From the NCBI RefSeq assembly GCF_000328565.1, contig NC_019966.1, positions 3,472,001-3,536,000 of the forward strand: a DNA stretch of 64,000 nucleotides, read 5' to 3'. The notes under the pieces were generated by a model that did no database searches, had not been told where the DNA came from, and worked only from the letters and a program-made list of their open reading frames with translations. Position 1 is the first letter of the stretch; each line of letters opens with the position of its first letter. Positions 16,460 through 25,439 of this stretch are shown in pieces. Both the position numbers and the translations under genes were made by a program. The stretch comes from Mycobacterium sp. JS623. Its GTDB lineage: Bacteria > Actinomycetota > Actinomycetes > Mycobacteriales > Mycobacteriaceae.

Positions 16460-16789
16460 CTACATCCCGGCCGGCTCGTAGTCGCGGGCGGCACACACGC
16501 GCGCTCCCCGTAGCTCGTCGAGATAGACGACGACTTCGTCGAAGTCGATGAGTTCGACCATCTGCCCGGGCTGCCCGCGCGGTATGAGCCGGGCCTCTGA
16601 AGTGTTGCGGGGCAACAGCTCTGCGGCCTCCAGCGCGTTGCCGAATTGGCGCCCGGTCGTCTTATCGTCGAGACCCGCGGCGTAGGACTGGTGGCTGCGG
16701 GTGGTCTTGCCGACCCACAGCGTCGCGGACTCCATCACCTCGCGTTCGTGTGGACTGGCGGCGTACAGCAGGCACGTCAACGGCGCCAA
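16460..16789 (-). pseudogene. Unrecognised gene fragment
   Basis: A 109-codon frame with protein-like composition (SPHEREVMESATLWVGKTTR, RQFGNALEAAELLPRNTSEA, GQMVELIDFDEVVVYLDEL). It abuts the truncated ATPase fragment on the same strand, without a proper start or ribosome site. I do not recognise the family. It may be an upstream part of the same ancestral locus or a separate truncated gene. Confidence 0.4.
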
Positions 16790-17128
16790 CGCCAGCTGAT
16801 CCCACGGTCCGGTATCGCCACCGGTACGAAACGCGGTGCCCGATAAGGCTCAGTACTGACGGGACGCGTTGGGAGACGGTGCGGCCCAAGTCAACATCCG
16901 GCAATATCCCCGGGCCGCCGTCGCCTGTTTGCCAGTTCTGGGGATCCATTTCGGCGGATGATTGGCCTGTGTCCTTTCGTTTTGCGGATAACGTTGCACG
17001 AGAAGCTGTTTGACCACCCGAAGAGCACCGCTCCCAGGTGACTCCCAGCCTTCCACTGTTTTCACGATTTTGCTGTCGGGTGTGGTAGTTATTGCTGCGG
17101 CAATTTCATTACCAGCTAGGGGGCCGCG
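16790..17128. other. Upstream region of the surface-protein gene
   Basis: No gene recognised. It presumably holds the promoter of the gene at 17129; a purine-rich TAGGGGG lies at 17117-17123 as its ribosome site. Confidence 0.4.
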
Positions 17129-20100
17129 GTGGCGGGTCGGCACAGTGCGCAGAGAACATCGAGGACACACCCTCAACGTGGCAAGGGCCGTCACCAGAAG
17201 ACTAAGCAGCGCCTCGAGCCGTATCAGTGGTTGGGCGCCGGGGCAGTAGCGCTTGGTCTGGGTGCTGCTCTGGTCAATGGGTCAGGTTTTGCCCATGCCG
17301 ACGACACTGGTTCGGCGCCCTCCTCGACTTCACCGAACGGCAGCGGCTCCTCGGACGCCGCGCGGACAACGGGCATTTCCACACCAGGTGGTGAGTCCGA
17401 CGGCAAAAACGCCGGACCATCGACTGGTTCGTCGACCACCACCCACGAATCCCCGAAGAGCACTCTGTCCGCCAGCGGCGGCAACACCGGATCCACTACG
17501 ACAGCCAACGCGGCAGCGGCCACCACGACCATTGGCACCTCGCATTCCAGTGCGACCGCTGGGACGAGTTCTCTTAACGCCACAGCGAATTCCGCGCCGA
17601 CGGATTCGACGGCTACGGTCGGCTCGTCGACAACCACCACTTCGCCGTCGGAGCCGTCATCGAGTTCGAACACTTCGCCGAGCACGTCAACGGTTGAAAC
17701 ATCGTCGCCTACAACCTCGAAGAGCGCTGCGGCGTCGTCGCACACCGCCGAGACGTTAACCGCCACCGGCATAGCCTCGCTGGTCAGTCACCAAACCGTC
17801 GCGCCCGTGCCCTCATCCACCTCCTCCGCTTCCACCACGGTGGCGAGTGTTTCTGCGGCCAGCTCGGGCAGCACCTCGTCGACGGGTACTATGCCGACGG
17901 CGAATACGCCGGTGTCCACGCCCGCTCCTGTCGCCGCACCGGCGAGCGTGGCTGCCGCATCGCAGGCCGTTGCGCCGTCGTCGCCGAGCCTGCAGAGCCT
18001 GGCTGCGTCGGTGCTCACGGGCCTGTTCGGCGGGTTCGATCCCACCCAACCGGGTGCTCCAGCCGCACCCCTCACGCCGAACCCGCTCAGTGACGCTCTA
18101 CTAGCCGCCTACCGGCAAACCCAAACCGGCTCCGCGATCCCGGCCACCGCTGCGAGCACCACCAGTCGCGTCGCCGCACCAACAGCGACCACTGACCTCA
18201 CCGTCGCCAACACCATCCCCGTCGACCCCTACCAAATCGCACTGAGCCCCGACGGCAAAACGCTCTACGGCACCAGCGCCCCTTATGCGGTCAACTCGTC
18301 AGGTCAGCCCCAGGGGTTCATCGAGGTCGTCGACACCTCCACCAACACCCAGGTCGGCGCACCGATCCCCGTCGGCCAGGTCGCAAATGGTGTGGCGGTC
18401 AACCCGGTGACAAACCGCGTATACGTGACCGCACTGAATCCGTTCACCGTCAACGTCAACGGACAACACCTAACGGGGGCCACCGATTCGTTGGTCGTGA
18501 TCGACCCAACAACCAGCAAGGTTATCGACACCATCCCGCTGACATCACTGACCGGGACACGGCTCACCGAAACGACACCGTCGTCTGCTCAGAACGTTGC
18601 GGTCAGCCCCGACGGCAGCCGCGTCTACGTTGCAGACACCACATACACCGTGGACCTTGCGAACCCGTTTAACCACACCTTCCAACCCTCGGTCTACGTC
18701 TTCGACACCACGACCAACACCCAAGTCGGTGCACCGATACCGATCGGGCCGTCGACCAACACGCCGAGTTCCACGCCGTCTGCCAGCCAAATATTGGTCA
18801 GTCCGTCAGGTGACCGCCTGTACGTAACCACTGTTTCACGATCCGACATCAACAATCAGCTGGCTGCCACGCAGACGATCTACACCGTCAACCCGTCGAC
18901 CGGAGCGACGGTCGGCACTCCCATCGTGCTCGACAACGGCTTGGCCGGGAGCGGCGCGGGTATGGCGCTGAGCCCCAATGGCAAGAAGCTCTACGTCGAA
19001 ACCGTTCCCGCCAGTGCACTTACGACCTCACCGACTACCCCACCGACCCAGCCGCAAAGCGCCACTGTGCTGACTTATGACACCGCTACCGGACAACAGA
19101 TCGGCACGCCGATCACCATCACCGGGTTTGGGCCGATGACGGTCAGTCCGGATGGCAAGACGCTTTACGTCGCCGACGTCTCAGACTCCCGCACCGGTCA
19201 AAGCGCCACCTTCCAACCCGTTCCAAGCGTGCCGAGTCAAACGGTGTACCTGGGCAGTGTGACTGGCTACGACTCCAACGCCGGCGCGGTAGTCAGCAAC
19301 CCAGTCACCGTCGGCGTGATGCCGACATCCCTGGCGGTCAACTCCGCGGGCACCAAGCTCTATGTCGCCAACAGCGACAACACGATTTCGGTCATCAACA
19401 TCACCCCAGCCACCACAAGTACTGGCAACCCGCTGGAGTTGGTGAGCAGTCTCGTTATAGGGCTCAGCAGCTTCGTCCAGGCCGCCACCACCGATTTTGG
19501 GGTGTTTCTAGGCAGCGTAGTCACAGCAGCAAACAGCTTCGTCCAGACGGCGAACACCAGCGTCGTTAACACGGTCGTACCGCAAGTGACGACGCAAGTG
19601 ACGACGCAGGTGAACTCGGACGTGCACGCGGTCGCCGACGGAATCAGTTCCTTCGCAACACAAGTCGAAAACTTCTTTGGTTCGCTTCTTCCGCACGGCA
19701 GCCCGGGAGGTTCCTCGTCGAGTAGCGGTGGAAGTTCCGGCGGTTCCGGAAGCGGCAGCCACCCCGGCGATGTGCTTGGCAAGGCACTCGAAAACGGGGT
19801 CTCCGTCCTCAGCGGCGTGGTCGACGATCTCATCAAGACGACTGGTCAGGACTATGCTGCGGCGTTCAACGTGTCACCTCAAGTCGGCGAACTCCTTAAG
19901 AGGGCCGTACCTTTGGTCACCGGTGTGATCGACTTGGTTCAAGGTGGGTTTGACCTTCGCTCAGGGCATCAGATCACCGGCCCGCTGAAGATCGCCTCCG
20001 GCCTTCTGTCGTCGGCCGCTGGTATCGCCTTCTTCCTACCCTTCGTGCCCGGTGCGGAGGTCGTCGCGGCCGCGACCAAGGCCGCGTCGTTAGGCATCGA

Positions 20101-20143
20101 CACATTGGTCTTGGTGCTCAACGCTGTCGATCCCAGGCTGTAA
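17129..20143 (+). CDS. Large secreted beta-propeller (YVTN-type) surface protein
   Basis: 1004 residues from the GTG at 17129. The N-terminus is a long basic stretch, then PYQWLGAGAVALGLGAAL and a cleavage-like AHADD, the export segment shared by many large mycobacterial secreted proteins. Residues ~45-340 are a Ser/Thr/Ala-rich low-complexity linker, probably extended and wall-spanning. Residues ~350-750 hold about seven repeats with the pattern LSPDGKTLYG/YVADT followed by VFDTTTNTQVGAPIPIG, i.e. a YVTN-like propeller. A Gly/Ser linker (~860-875) precedes a C-terminal domain with two hydrophobic segments (VPLVTGVIDLV and a later FFLPFVPGAEVVAAATKAA). It is probably exported and bound to the cell envelope. 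No enzyme active site is visible. Confidence 0.8.
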   Translation: MAGRHSAQRTSRTHPQRGKGRHQKTKQRLEPYQWLGAGAVALGLGAALVNGSGFAHADDTGSAPSSTSPNGSGSSDAARTTGISTPGGESDGKNAGPSTGSSTTTHESPKSTLSASGGNTGSTTTANAAAATTTIGTSHSSATAGTSSLNATANSAPTDSTATVGSSTTTTSPSEPSSSSNTSPSTSTVETSSPTTSKSAAASSHTAETLTATGIASLVSHQTVAPVPSSTSSASTTVASVSAASSGSTSSTGTMPTANTPVSTPAPVAAPASVAAASQAVAPSSPSLQSLAASVLTGLFGGFDPTQPGAPAAPLTPNPLSDALLAAYRQTQTGSAIPATAASTTSRVAAPTATTDLTVANTIPVDPYQIALSPDGKTLYGTSAPYAVNSSGQPQGFIEVVDTSTNTQVGAPIPVGQVANGVAVNPVTNRVYVTALNPFTVNVNGQHLTGATDSLVVIDPTTSKVIDTIPLTSLTGTRLTETTPSSAQNVAVSPDGSRVYVADTTYTVDLANPFNHTFQPSVYVFDTTTNTQVGAPIPIGPSTNTPSSTPSASQILVSPSGDRLYVTTVSRSDINNQLAATQTIYTVNPSTGATVGTPIVLDNGLAGSGAGMALSPNGKKLYVETVPASALTTSPTTPPTQPQSATVLTYDTATGQQIGTPITITGFGPMTVSPDGKTLYVADVSDSRTGQSATFQPVPSVPSQTVYLGSVTGYDSNAGAVVSNPVTVGVMPTSLAVNSAGTKLYVANSDNTISVINITPATTSTGNPLELVSSLVIGLSSFVQAATTDFGVFLGSVVTAANSFVQTANTSVVNTVVPQVTTQVTTQVNSDVHAVADGISSFATQVENFFGSLLPHGSPGGSSSSSGGSSGGSGSGSHPGDVLGKALENGVSVLSGVVDDLIKTTGQDYAAAFNVSPQVGELLKRAVPLVTGVIDLVQGGFDLRSGHQITGPLKIASGLLSSAAGIAFFLPFVPGAEVVAAATKAASLGIDTLVLVLNAVDPRL

Positions 20144-20789
20144 CGCAGACAGCCGAATTGCGTTAGCGGGCACGCGACAACTCTGCACTGAGTACCTGTT
20201 CGCTCCCCTGTCACCCAGCCGCGGCACCGCCGCCAGGAGAGGAAATGAAAGCCACTCCACTGCACCGGTAACACGCAGATACGTCACCCGTTTTCGCATT
20301 AGGAAAGCTAATGCTACGGCGAATTATTAGCTCTGTTCACCGCCCCAGCTTTCCTTGCCGTCACAACGACGAGTCCCAGATCCTCGGCTCATTGGCCGAC
20401 CGCTTCGCGCGGGGCATACGCGTCGCACTTGTCACCGGTGTCGCGCTATCGCCGCGTCAGCAAGTCATGGATAACATTCGTTATGCATGAGTAACGCCGC
20501 CGTATTCATCGGATGAACCAGCACCCGTCCGCCCCCAAGATCCGTCGCTGGAACCGCCTTTGAGTCCGAAAGGTGTTGGTAGATAAACTAGTTGGTGTCG
20601 TCGACAGGGAGTGCCAATCGGGGCCATGCGTGCCTGAGCCCGCAATATCGGCGCCCCGCTGATAGCAGTCGCGGGCGTGTTGGAACGAGGGGTACCTACA
20701 AAAATTCTCAAAGTGGTGTCATAAAAGACATCGAGATGACATCCTAATTGAGACTGCGACAAGGGTTTTGAGAAACTACTACTACTGTA
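20144..20789. other. Intergenic region before the insertion sequence
   Basis: It holds the palindrome at 20465-20490. At about 20725-20765, in reverse orientation, there is a GTCTCA...TGTCAT pattern related to the insertion-sequence end that follows. No gene is supported; the minus-strand frame at 20481-20810 has no family features. Confidence 0.45.
20465..20490. repeat. Dispersed palindromic element, copy 2
   Basis: TCATGGATAA, loop CATTCG, TTATGCATGA, one arm mismatch; partner of 12145-12170 with the same geometry and the same downstream CCGTATTC. Confidence 0.55.
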
Positions 20790-20834
20790 GGTTCCAAAAT
20801 CGCGTGTCATCTCTCAATTCCCTGACCTGCAGCG

Positions 20835-21545
20835 ATGCAAGTTTGTCTCACGCGATGTCATCCGGCTTCTGTCTCAGTTTCTTGTCATTTTTCAGATGAG
20901 GGCGCTGGAGCGTTCCGACATTCGCGACTGCTCGCGCTGATTGCATTGCCTCCCGCTGGTGGTGTTACGTCACGTGACGGCGCAGGCGTCTCCCGGCCCG
21001 TTTCATTGGCGCCGCTGATCGACAGCGTGATAGCTGCAACTCGCGCGGCGGGTCGGGTGTTCGACTCGCCGTCAGATTTCAACGCTCAACTGAGCCAGTG
21101 GCTGGTCATCGCCAATCACCGCCAGCATCGAGTGTTGGGATGCCGGCCGGCCGATCGGGTGGAAGCTGACCGGGCGGCGATGTTGCCGTTGCCGCCGGTG
21201 GCGCCGGTCAGCGGGTGGCGCACCCATGCCCGGCTGCCGCGCGATCACTACGTCCGGCTTGACGCCAACGACTACTCGGTGCACCCCGCTGCGGTCGGCC
21301 GGCGCATCGAGGTCGTCGCGGACCTGGCCCGCGTTCGGGTGTGGTGCGCTGGCCGGTTGGTTGCCGATCACGACCGGATCTGGGCCAAGCATCAAACGAT
21401 CAGCGACCCCGAACACGTTGCGGCGGCCAAGGTTCTGCGCCGCAACCGATTCGACGTTGTCACGCTGCCCACCCAGGTAGAGGTTGAGCAGCGGTCGTTG
21501 ACCGACTACGACGCCCTGATCGACATCGACGGGCCGGTGGCGTAA
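20835..21545 (+). pseudogene. istA: IstA transposase, C-terminal remnant
   Basis: Recognisable IstA sequence begins near 21045: RVFDSPSDFNAQLSQWL, then LGCRPADRVEADRAAML, RLPRDHYVRLDANDYSVHP and VADHDRIWAKHQTISDPEH. This is the C-terminal beta-barrel and tail region of IS21 transposases. The helix-turn-helix and DDE catalytic core are missing; the frame upstream of ~21000 is the insertion-sequence end read as codons. Its TAA overlaps the ATG of istB by one base. Confidence 0.8.
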
Positions 21546-22341
21546 TGGCCACCAAGACCACCACCGCCAACCGCGACGTGACCGCCGAGCTGGCGTATCT
21601 GACCCGAGCGCTCAAGGCGCCCACCCTGCGGGAGGCCGTCGACCGGCTCGCCGAGCGAGCCCGAACCGAAACGTGGAGCTACGAGGAGTTCTTGGCGGCG
21701 TGTCTGCAGCGCGAAGTGTCGGCCCGCGAGTCCCACGGCGGTGAAGGAAGAATCCGTATAGCCCGATTTCCCTCGCGGAAGTCGTTGGAGGAGTTCGACT
21801 TCGACCACGCCCGCGGCCTCAAACGCGACACCATCGCCCATCTCGGCACGCTGGACTTCGTCACTGCCCGCGACAACGTCGTGTTCCTCGGGCCGCCAGG
21901 GACAGGCAAAACGCACCTGGCTATCGGGATCGCGATCCGGGCCTGCCAGGCTGGCCACCGCGTCCTGTTCGCCACCGCCAGCCAGTGGGTCGACCGCCTC
22001 GCCGCGGCACATCACGGCGGCACACTGCAAGCCGAACTCATCCGGCTGGCCCGCTACCCACTGTGGTCGTCGACGAGGTCGGCTACATACCCTTCGAACC
22101 CGAAGCCGCCAACCTGTTCTTCCAACTGGTGTCCTCGCGCTACGAACGCGCCAGCCTCATCGTCACCTCCAACAAGCCCTTCGGCCGCTGGGGCGAAGTC
22201 TTCGGCGACGACGTCGTCGCAGCCGCCATGATCGACCGCCTCGTCCACCACGCCGAAGTCATCTCACTCAAAGGAGACAGCTACCGCATCAAAGACCGAG
22301 ACCTCGGCCGCGTCCCCACCGTCACGGCCGACGACCAATGA
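21545..22341 (+). pseudogene. istB: IstB helper ATPase, frameshifted
   Basis: Starts at the ATG at 21545. The N-terminal part contains LAERARTETWSYEEFLAACL and the Walker A GPPGTGKTHLAIGI. Near 22060 the frame is lost by one base: the partner frame continues with Walker B VVVDEVGYIPFEPEAANLFF, the sensor segment SLIVTSNKPFGRWGEVFGDD, and ends VISLKGDSYRIKDRD. All domains are present, but not in one frame. It is an AAA+ helper of IS21 transposition, not functional unless the frame is restored by slippage. Confidence 0.82.
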
Positions 22342-22347
22342 CCCCAG

Positions 22348-22394
22348 CTGGTCAAGATTCAATTGCCGACAACTGATCAAGATTCAGTTGCCGT
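22348..22394 (+). repeat. Right-end direct repeats of the IS21-like element
   Basis: Two copies of CTG[A/G]TCAAGATTCA[A/G]TTGCCG, 25 bases apart. Multiple short repeats inside the termini are a hallmark of IS21-family ends, where the transposase binds. Confidence 0.6.
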
Positions 22395-22454
22395 TGACAC
22401 GGCTGGCGTGAAGCGGGAATTTGTACGGTCGCAGCCGAAGGAGTTGCGGCAGTG

Positions 22455-22496
22455 TCACCCGGGTGAATCGGCGAGCGGGCGATGACGACTCACCCC
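22455..22496 (+). promoter_or_regulatory. Composite GGGTGA element, copy 1
   Basis: TCACCC-GGGTGA, 10 bases, GGGCGA, 7 bases (TGACGAC), TCACCC. It points to the sigma-factor gene to its right. The ATG at 22482 lies inside the element, so the true start may be 22518. See the finding on the ten-copy element. Confidence 0.75.
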
Positions 22497-23249
22497 GACC
22501 AAAGCCAGGATGTGCCCATGGCACCACCAGCAGTTGACCACCTAGCAGACAGCGACTCATCGCTCGGTTCGCGCGACCCAGAGCTGACCGCGAGGTTTAT
22601 CAACGACGCCCTTCCATATCTGAACCAACTCAACGATCGCGCCCGCCGACTGACGCGCAACGCCGTGGACGCCGAAGATCTCGTGCAGGAAACGATCCTT
22701 AAGGCTTATGCCGGCTTCAACACCTTTTCCGAGGGAACCGACCTCCGGGCGTGGCTGTTTCGCATCTTTACCAACACTTACATTAATTGTCTTCGCCGCG
22801 CGTATCACCGCCCAAACGACTACCTCATCGGCCACCTCACCGACCGACAACTAGTCGCCCACGATGTGGCGACCTCGCGAGTGCCACAATCGGCCGAACT
22901 CGATGCCCTGGATGCGCTGCCTGATATTGAACTGGCGGACGCGTTGATGACGTCGCTAGTGCAGTTTCGGCTGACTGCTTACTCCCGCGATGTCGCAGAA
23001 CTCCGGTACCGACAGATCGCCGAGAGCATGGCGTGCCGCGAAGGCATCGTCATGTCACGTCTGCAGCGCAGATGCCAACGATTACGAATACTGTCGCGAT
23101 CCGGGCGCGGACGGACATCAGTACGAGTGCGACGGCGACTACGCGGTCCCGGTGTCGATGCCGGTTCATCCGTTTGGCGGTGGGTTTGGCAGTCGTCCTC
23201 GTTTTTCTTCGCCCAGGCGCAGCCCGGCAACCTACGGCTGTTCCCATGA
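22482..23249 (+). CDS. ECF sigma factor with atypical C-terminus
   Basis: 255 codons from 22482, or 243 from the ATG at 22518. Region 2 is clear: [20 protein letters not shown], then LKAYAGF, then [19 protein letters not shown], as in SigH/SigE-type ECF sigmas. Region 4 is weaker: the usual dense block (compare the sigma at 59021: [23 protein letters not shown]) reads [36 protein letters not shown]. After it comes an arginine- and tryptophan-rich tail of ~50 residues without family similarity. The tail ends in an ATGA overlap with the next gene. It either degenerated after a frameshift or was extended. It carries the composite element at its start, so autoregulation is likely. No anti-sigma gene is visible. 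Confidence 0.75.
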   Translation: MTTHPDQSQDVPMAPPAVDHLADSDSSLGSRDPELTARFINDALPYLNQLNDRARRLTRNAVDAEDLVQETILKAYAGFNTFSEGTDLRAWLFRIFTNTYINCLRRAYHRPNDYLIGHLTDRQLVAHDVATSRVPQSAELDALDALPDIELADALMTSLVQFRLTAYSRDVAELRYRQIAESMACREGIVMSRLQRRCQRLRILSRSGRGRTSVRVRRRLRGPGVDAGSSVWRWVWQSSSFFFAQAQPGNLRLFP

Positions 23250-23626
23250 TGCAAATCCTGCAGCGGGCACTTTTGCTTCTGGCGTCGTGGGCGACCGGAC
23301 TCTTGCTTGCGACGTGGATCGTTCCCGGAGTTTCGTCGTCGATACCAGGGTTCATCGTCGCCATGGTGGTGTTCGCGGTATTGCAGGCGATCCTGTCCTT
23401 GTCGATCTTGAAGTTGCCCCATCGATATGCGTCGCTGCTCCTTGGGGCGACCGGCTTGGCATTGACGACCGTCGCCTTGATCCTTGCGTCGACTTTGACG
23501 CACGGACTCATTATTGAAGGCATGGAATCCTGGCTGGCCACAATCGTTGTGGTGTGGCTCGTGACAACGATTGGAGCGATTACGCTGCCCGAGTTGCTCA
23601 TCCGCGACTGGGCCGGCTCGAGCTGA
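23246..23626 (+). CDS. Holin-4-type (PF04020-like) small membrane protein
   Basis: 126 residues from the ATG at 23246, which overlaps the sigma-factor stop as ATGA. Four hydrophobic helices are seen ([78 protein letters not shown]), with WIVPGV after helix 1 as in the phage-holin-4 family. Chromosomal members are inner-membrane proteins of unknown role and not necessarily phage-derived. Translational coupling to the sigma factor suggests a shared function, perhaps envelope stress, but this is inference. Confidence 0.6.
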   Translation: MMQILQRALLLLASWATGLLLATWIVPGVSSSIPGFIVAMVVFAVLQAILSLSILKLPHRYASLLLGATGLALTTVALILASTLTHGLIIEGMESWLATIVVVWLVTTIGAITLPELLIRDWAGSS

Positions 23627-23746
23627 CCAGATAATTGCCCGGGCGCATACGGGTGGATGGTGGTGGTCTGCGTCGAGATTCTGCATTCGCCCGGCTCGTG
23701 CAGCGACTAGATTTTGCTATTTCGCCTGACGGCGGAGGGAGCGGTG

Positions 23747-24058
23747 ATGCCAGACACGCACGACGATCCGACGGATCACTCTCGGACCACGCAGCCGCAC
23801 GCTGGCATCGTGATGAAGGACAACTTCTTCTGGCCAGGGCTGATCCTTCTGGCCGTAGCGACGTTCGCGTTGATCAGCACGGCGGCAGCTGCTGCCTATC
23901 GACATTACGAATGGCTGTCCACCACGGTCCTCATCGCCGTTCTTGGCGCGGTCGCCGGAGCGCTGTGGTTCGTCGTGGAGAATCGCCGCGTGACCCGCTT
24001 GGAGGCGCAGTGGGACGCCGCGCACCCAGGTAGTCGGATGCGCCCGCGCGGTCGATAA
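23747..24058 (+). CDS. UsfY-like small membrane protein
   Basis: 103 residues from the ATG at 23747, preceded by GGAGGGAGCGG. The N-terminus DPTDHSRTTQPHAGIVMKD followed by FFWPGLILLAVATFALIS resembles UsfY, the protein encoded beside sigF in M. tuberculosis. A second helix (TTVLIAVLGAVAGALWFVVE) and a basic tail follow. It is predicted to be an inner-membrane protein with two helices. The UsfY family link is by recollection of the pattern. Its place after an ECF sigma and a holin-like gene hints at a stress-response membrane module. Confidence 0.55.
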   Translation: MPDTHDDPTDHSRTTQPHAGIVMKDNFFWPGLILLAVATFALISTAAAAAYRHYEWLSTTVLIAVLGAVAGALWFVVENRRVTRLEAQWDAAHPGSRMRPRGR

Positions 24059-24413
24059 CCACGAAAGCCGAGTATCCCCCGTCGACATTTACGTTTCAGG
24101 GGCAAGCCGCAACGTCGACGGAGTTGTTTGCGTTGCAGGGAGTTTGCAGATCTGTTTGTGCCGATAATTCCTGTGGGTGCGCGTTATGCACACCGCTCTT
24201 GAGCACCGAGAAAGCAGCTTGGAAACGCTCCATGCCGAGTGTGGGCGTCCTAGAGATGGGCCGAAGATTGGTGTCGGCGTGCGGTCTCGGCCGGGGAGGG
24301 AAAATGAACCGCTCCCCCGGCGGAAAATTGTTTGCGGCCAGCTGTTTTCGCCTAGCAGTACAGGCCCGCTTTGTACGGTTGTCTCCGTCACGATATGTGT
24401 TACTTGTCAGTGC
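24059..24413. other. Intergenic region between convergent genes
   Basis: Separates the plus-strand UsfY-like gene from the minus-strand amidase end. I see no further gene or site, and no T-tract terminator. Confidence 0.4.
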
Positions 24414-25379
24414 CTAACATCGGACACTCATCGGTGGTTCTAGGAGGAACTCGATCTCGCGAAACCGGGTTCGGCTGAGATGGTGTTTGCGATTCGCGTC
24501 GAATAGGCCGGTCTGTCGCCTCGTTGTGCACAACAGGTCGAGGTCGATGTCGGCAACGCAATGTTTCGGTTGGGTTGAAAAGCGTTGTTGGGCTCGACAT
24601 ACGCCGTTTTCCCAGATCATGGTCTGGCCATCCCAGGCGACGTCGGTTGTGGATTCGCCCTGCCCCGCCGCTGCGTAGATGTACGCGGCGGTGCAGCGGA
24701 GCGACGCTGATTGAGCCAGCAGGCATCGGTCTTCGGCTCGACCTATGGTGACGGGGCTCCCCGACAGGTTGGTCAGCACGGTGGCGCCGGCCAGAGCGGC
24801 GTGCGTGCTGGGTGGGATGGGGATCCACATGTCTTCGCAGATTTCAACGTGAAGCGTGAAGCCGGGCAGGTCGGAGGCGGTGAAGAGCAGATCGGGACCG
24901 AACGGCGCATGCGCGCGGGCTTTCCCACGGCCCCAACGGATTTCGTCGCAGATACCGTCGCCTGCGGCCATCTGGCGAAGTTCGTAGAACTCGCGGTAGG
25001 TCGGTAGGTAGGACTTCGGCGCGACGCCCAGTACGTGACCGCGGTGGATCACGACGGCGGTGTTGTAGATGCGGTGTAAATAGCGGAGCGGGGCACCGAT
25101 CACCAGAACCGGCATCAACTCCACGGAAGCTTGTGTGATGCGTTGTATTTCGTCTTCGACGGCGTCCAGGAGTGCGTCCTGCATCAGGATGTCATCGATC
25201 GAGTAACCGGTCAGTGCTAGTTCGGGGAAAACCGCCACTGCGGCACGTTCGTCGTGGCATTCGCGCGCGATGTCGAGCACAGCATCCCCGTTAGCCGCCG
25301 GATCGCCCAGCGTGGTTCGCACCGTACAAGCCGCGACGCGAACAGTCCGCGTTCGCTGGTGGGAGTTGTAGGCGTCCAT
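24414..25379 (-). CDS. Stand-alone glutaminase (nitrilase) domain of NAD+ synthetase
   Basis: 321 residues from the ATG at 25379 (an ATG at 25394 is also possible). The sequence parallels the first ~320 residues of mycobacterial NadE: VRVAACTVRTTLGDPAANGD, AVFPELALTGYSIDD with the catalytic Glu, PKSYLPTYREFYE with the Lys, and HVEICEDMWIP with the nucleophilic Cys. It ends at FLLEPPMSVRC, just where full-length NadE continues into its ATP-dependent synthetase domain (SGG-DS motif), which is absent here. It could therefore only release ammonia from glutamine or act as an amidase. It is the last gene of the thiolase operon behind the element at 27559. It may be a decaying duplicate or a repurposed amidase. 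Confidence 0.75.
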   Translation of the reverse strand: MDAYNSHQRTRTVRVAACTVRTTLGDPAANGDAVLDIARECHDERAAVAVFPELALTGYSIDDILMQDALLDAVEDEIQRITQASVELMPVLVIGAPLRYLHRIYNTAVVIHRGHVLGVAPKSYLPTYREFYELRQMAAGDGICDEIRWGRGKARAHAPFGPDLLFTASDLPGFTLHVEICEDMWIPIPPSTHAALAGATVLTNLSGSPVTIGRAEDRCLLAQSASLRCTAAYIYAAAGQGESTTDVAWDGQTMIWENGVCRAQQRFSTQPKHCVADIDLDLLCTTRRQTGLFDANRKHHLSRTRFREIEFLLEPPMSVRC

Positions 25380-25439
25380 GACTGAGTGTTCCACGTGCCG
25401 GTGTGTCGGGGCATGTGAGGTGCGTTCGGGGAATTCCTG

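Larger units (their letters stand above)
20790..22398 (+). mobile_element. Degraded IS21-family insertion sequence
   Basis: The left end (20844-20895, with paired TGTCTCA...TGTCAT repeats) is followed directly by only the C-terminal third of an IstA transposase, then a frameshifted IstB helper ATPase, then a right end with two direct repeats of CTGRTCAAGATTCARTTGCC (22348-22369 and 22373-22394). The order istA-istB, their 1-base overlap and the ATPase motifs are typical of IS21. The internal deletion and frameshift make it immobile. It ends about 55 bases before the composite promoter element of the sigma-factor gene at 22.5 kb. Confidence 0.8.

Noticed and set aside
17224..17772. Antisense and second-frame open frames in the Ser/Thr-rich stalk
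   Set aside because: Products of repetitive GC-rich codons; only the plus frame of the 1004-residue protein has an export signal and propeller repeats.
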